NCBI GenBank assembly: GCA_029247205.1
Contig: JAQWLT010000069.1
Span: 1 to 42,321 of the forward strand
Source of the DNA: Phycisphaerales bacterium
Lineage (GTDB): Bacteria > Planctomycetota > Phycisphaerae > Phycisphaerales > SM1A02
Direction: 5' to 3'
Length of the DNA stretch: 42,321 nt
This document shows, piece after piece, positions 41,771 through 42,321 of this stretch (position 1 is its first letter; each line of letters opens with the position of its first letter). The notes beneath the pieces were generated by a model that had not been told where the DNA came from, did not search any database, and saw only the letters and a list, made by a program, of their open reading frames with translations. The position numbers and the translations under genes are program-made.

Positions 41771-41818
41771 CAAAGAACAACCCCCCTGCGATGTGCAGAG
41801 GGGTTGAGTGTTGGTTGG
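41771..41818 (-). repeat. Hairpin repeat copy C
   Basis: Core CTGCGATGTGCAG identical to copy B, with CAACCCC and GGGGTTG arms that pair. On the minus strand the hairpin is followed by GTTGTTCTTTGG. It shares GAGTGTTG on its right with copy D. No minus-strand gene ends into it: it lies between the start of the 197-aa gene and the DUF4177 gene. Confidence 0.75.
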
Positions 41819-41913
41819 AACAAGTCTTCACTATGTAGATTTTAGTAGTATGAGATGCCAATCGCTTCGGGACGCAGAGATATCAACGATAGAACGCATT
41901 GAAAGGAAAGACA

Positions 41914-42123
41914 ATGAGTGTTTCAAAATGGGAGTACAAAACTGTTGTACTTAGGTTCGAGTCCTACACCGCAGGACTATTTGACAAATTTAAACCAGGC
42001 ATTCTAGACAAAGAACTCAATTCACTGGGTGCAGAGGGATGGGAACTGATAGGCCGTACATTCTCAACACCCAACAAATCAGACAAAGAATGGATAGCGG
42101 TTGTTTTCAAGAGGCAAATGTAA
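41914..42123 (+). CDS. DUF4177-family protein
   Basis: 69-residue protein of the short DUF4177 type: WEYKTVVLRF at the N-terminus, LDKELNSLGAEGWELIGRT in the middle, and a C-terminal strand WIAVVFKRQ. The LN-LGAEGWEL core is characteristic. ATG 41914 has AGGA six bases upstream; an upstream TTG at 41899 is unlikely. The function of DUF4177 is not known. It is the only plus-strand gene in the right-end segment and lies between repeat copies C and D. Confidence 0.85.
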   Translation: MSVSKWEYKTVVLRFESYTAGLFDKFKPGILDKELNSLGAEGWELIGRTFSTPNKSDKEWIAVVFKRQM

Positions 42124-42153
42124 AAGTATCCTCGATAAGTTTTTCATAGCAGT

Positions 42154-42203
42154 CAAAGAAACAACCCTCCCCTGCGTTATGCAGAGGGGTTGAGTGTTGT
42201 TTG
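42154..42203 (-). repeat. Hairpin repeat copy D, between convergent genes
   Basis: Core CTGCGTTATGCAG, with CAACCCT and GGGGTTG arms, GAGTGTTG flank as in copy C, and AAAGAA left flank. It sits between the end of the DUF4177 gene (plus) and the end of the partial minus-strand gene, and has T-rich sequence on both sides, so it may stop transcription from both directions. Confidence 0.7.
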
Positions 42204-42222
42204 GTTGTTTGGTTAGCAGTAG

Positions 42223-42321
42223 TCAGGGTATCTCTGATGTAGAGACACCAGTCTGCGTAAATGTCTCTACATATCCACCCTTCGTTCCATAGTAGGTGCC
42301 GAGTTCCACAAGTGGCATACC
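42223..42321 (-). CDS. C-terminal end of a partial protein cut by the window edge
   Basis: Reads 32 codons without a stop from the right edge to TGA 42223-42225: MPLVELGTYYGTKGGYVETF followed by TQTGVSTSEIP. The strand rhythm and the YYG element recall the extracytoplasmic part of the 197-aa protein (VYYGSVSALNSKGGTLVTIG), so it may be a relative. Too short to assign. Copy D of the hairpin repeat follows it, as copy B follows the 197-aa gene. Confidence 0.5.
   Translation of the reverse strand, partial: GMPLVELGTYYGTKGGYVETFTQTGVSTSEIP

Noticed and set aside
41951-41967. tRNA T-arm-like sequence AGGTTCGAGTCCT
   Set aside because: It lies inside the conserved N-terminal strand of the DUF4177 gene and no acceptor, D or anticodon arm can be built around it.
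40794-42203. The repeats as integron attC sites
   Set aside because: GTTGAGT on copies C and D fits the GTTRRRY core, but the matching left RYYYAAC core is absent (GAACAAC), the hairpins are too short (about 12-bp stem and 5-base loop), and gene orientation is mixed.

Overview
The window looks like chromosome of a marine planctomycete, most likely class Phycisphaerae. This is inferred from the sequence, not from a database search. The main signs are paired C-terminal dockerin-type calcium repeats ending in DLLLLLS-type helices on secreted proteins, a planctomycete-style zinc-ribbon protein, a short NuoG, futalosine-route menaquinone synthesis (mqnB), and a compact PilM/N/O/PilB locus. Most of the window is moderately GC-rich, dense with genes and mostly core. 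No rRNA, tRNA, CRISPR array or transposase was seen.

Layout. 0-2.5 kb: a zinc-ribbon protein cut by the left edge, then nuoG. 2.5-5.6 kb: a catabolic-type acetolactate synthase on the minus strand, diverging from a translationally coupled DoxX/carboxymuconolactone decarboxylase-like pair, then a small membrane protein. 5.7-10.7 kb (minus strand): a pentaheme cytochrome with a dockerin tail, pyrB and a GH15 glycosidase, closely packed. 10.8-14.7 kb: a lipoprotein, then two tandem subtilisin-fold proteins with dockerin tails in which Glu stands where the catalytic Asp is expected. 14.7-19.9 kb: an orphan two-domain ABC permease, then nuoD-nuoE-(72-aa protein)-nuoF. 20-24.3 kb: ybeY, a CorC-like CBS protein, an acyl-CoA carboxylase beta chain and a short-chain dehydrogenase. 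24.3-25.6 kb (minus strand): ispF and a LolA-like protein. 25.7-28.6 kb: a lipoprotein with an internal duplication, then the large chain of a B12-dependent acyl-CoA mutase with altered substrate-binding residues. 28.7-29.8 kb: a small membrane protein with a strong terminator, then about 800 bases without an intact gene that hold the stranded tail of a dockerin gene. 29.8-32.5 kb: an alpha/beta hydrolase diverging from hisS-mqnB across a long perfect palindrome. 32.7-37.5 kb: a tightly coupled type IV pilus / type II secretion-like operon, pilM-pilN-pilO-PilP-like-pilB. 37.5-40.7 kb: DUF456 and nitroreductase genes, then a large exported protein of unknown function.

From about 40.8 kb to the right edge the character changes. 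Base composition becomes AT-richer, genes are small and accessory-looking, and four copies of one hairpin repeat separate them. All four copies face the same way. This looks like a modular, probably acquired segment that continues past the window.

The core genes suggest respiration on menaquinone through complex I, isoprenoids by the MEP pathway, acyl-CoA carboxylation and rearrangement, and a surface pilus or secretion machine. The items most worth a second look are the acyl-CoA mutase active site, the Glu-variant subtilase pair, the multiheme cytochrome-dockerin fusion, the right-end repeat array, the orphan dockerin tail, and the small protein inside the nuo cluster.
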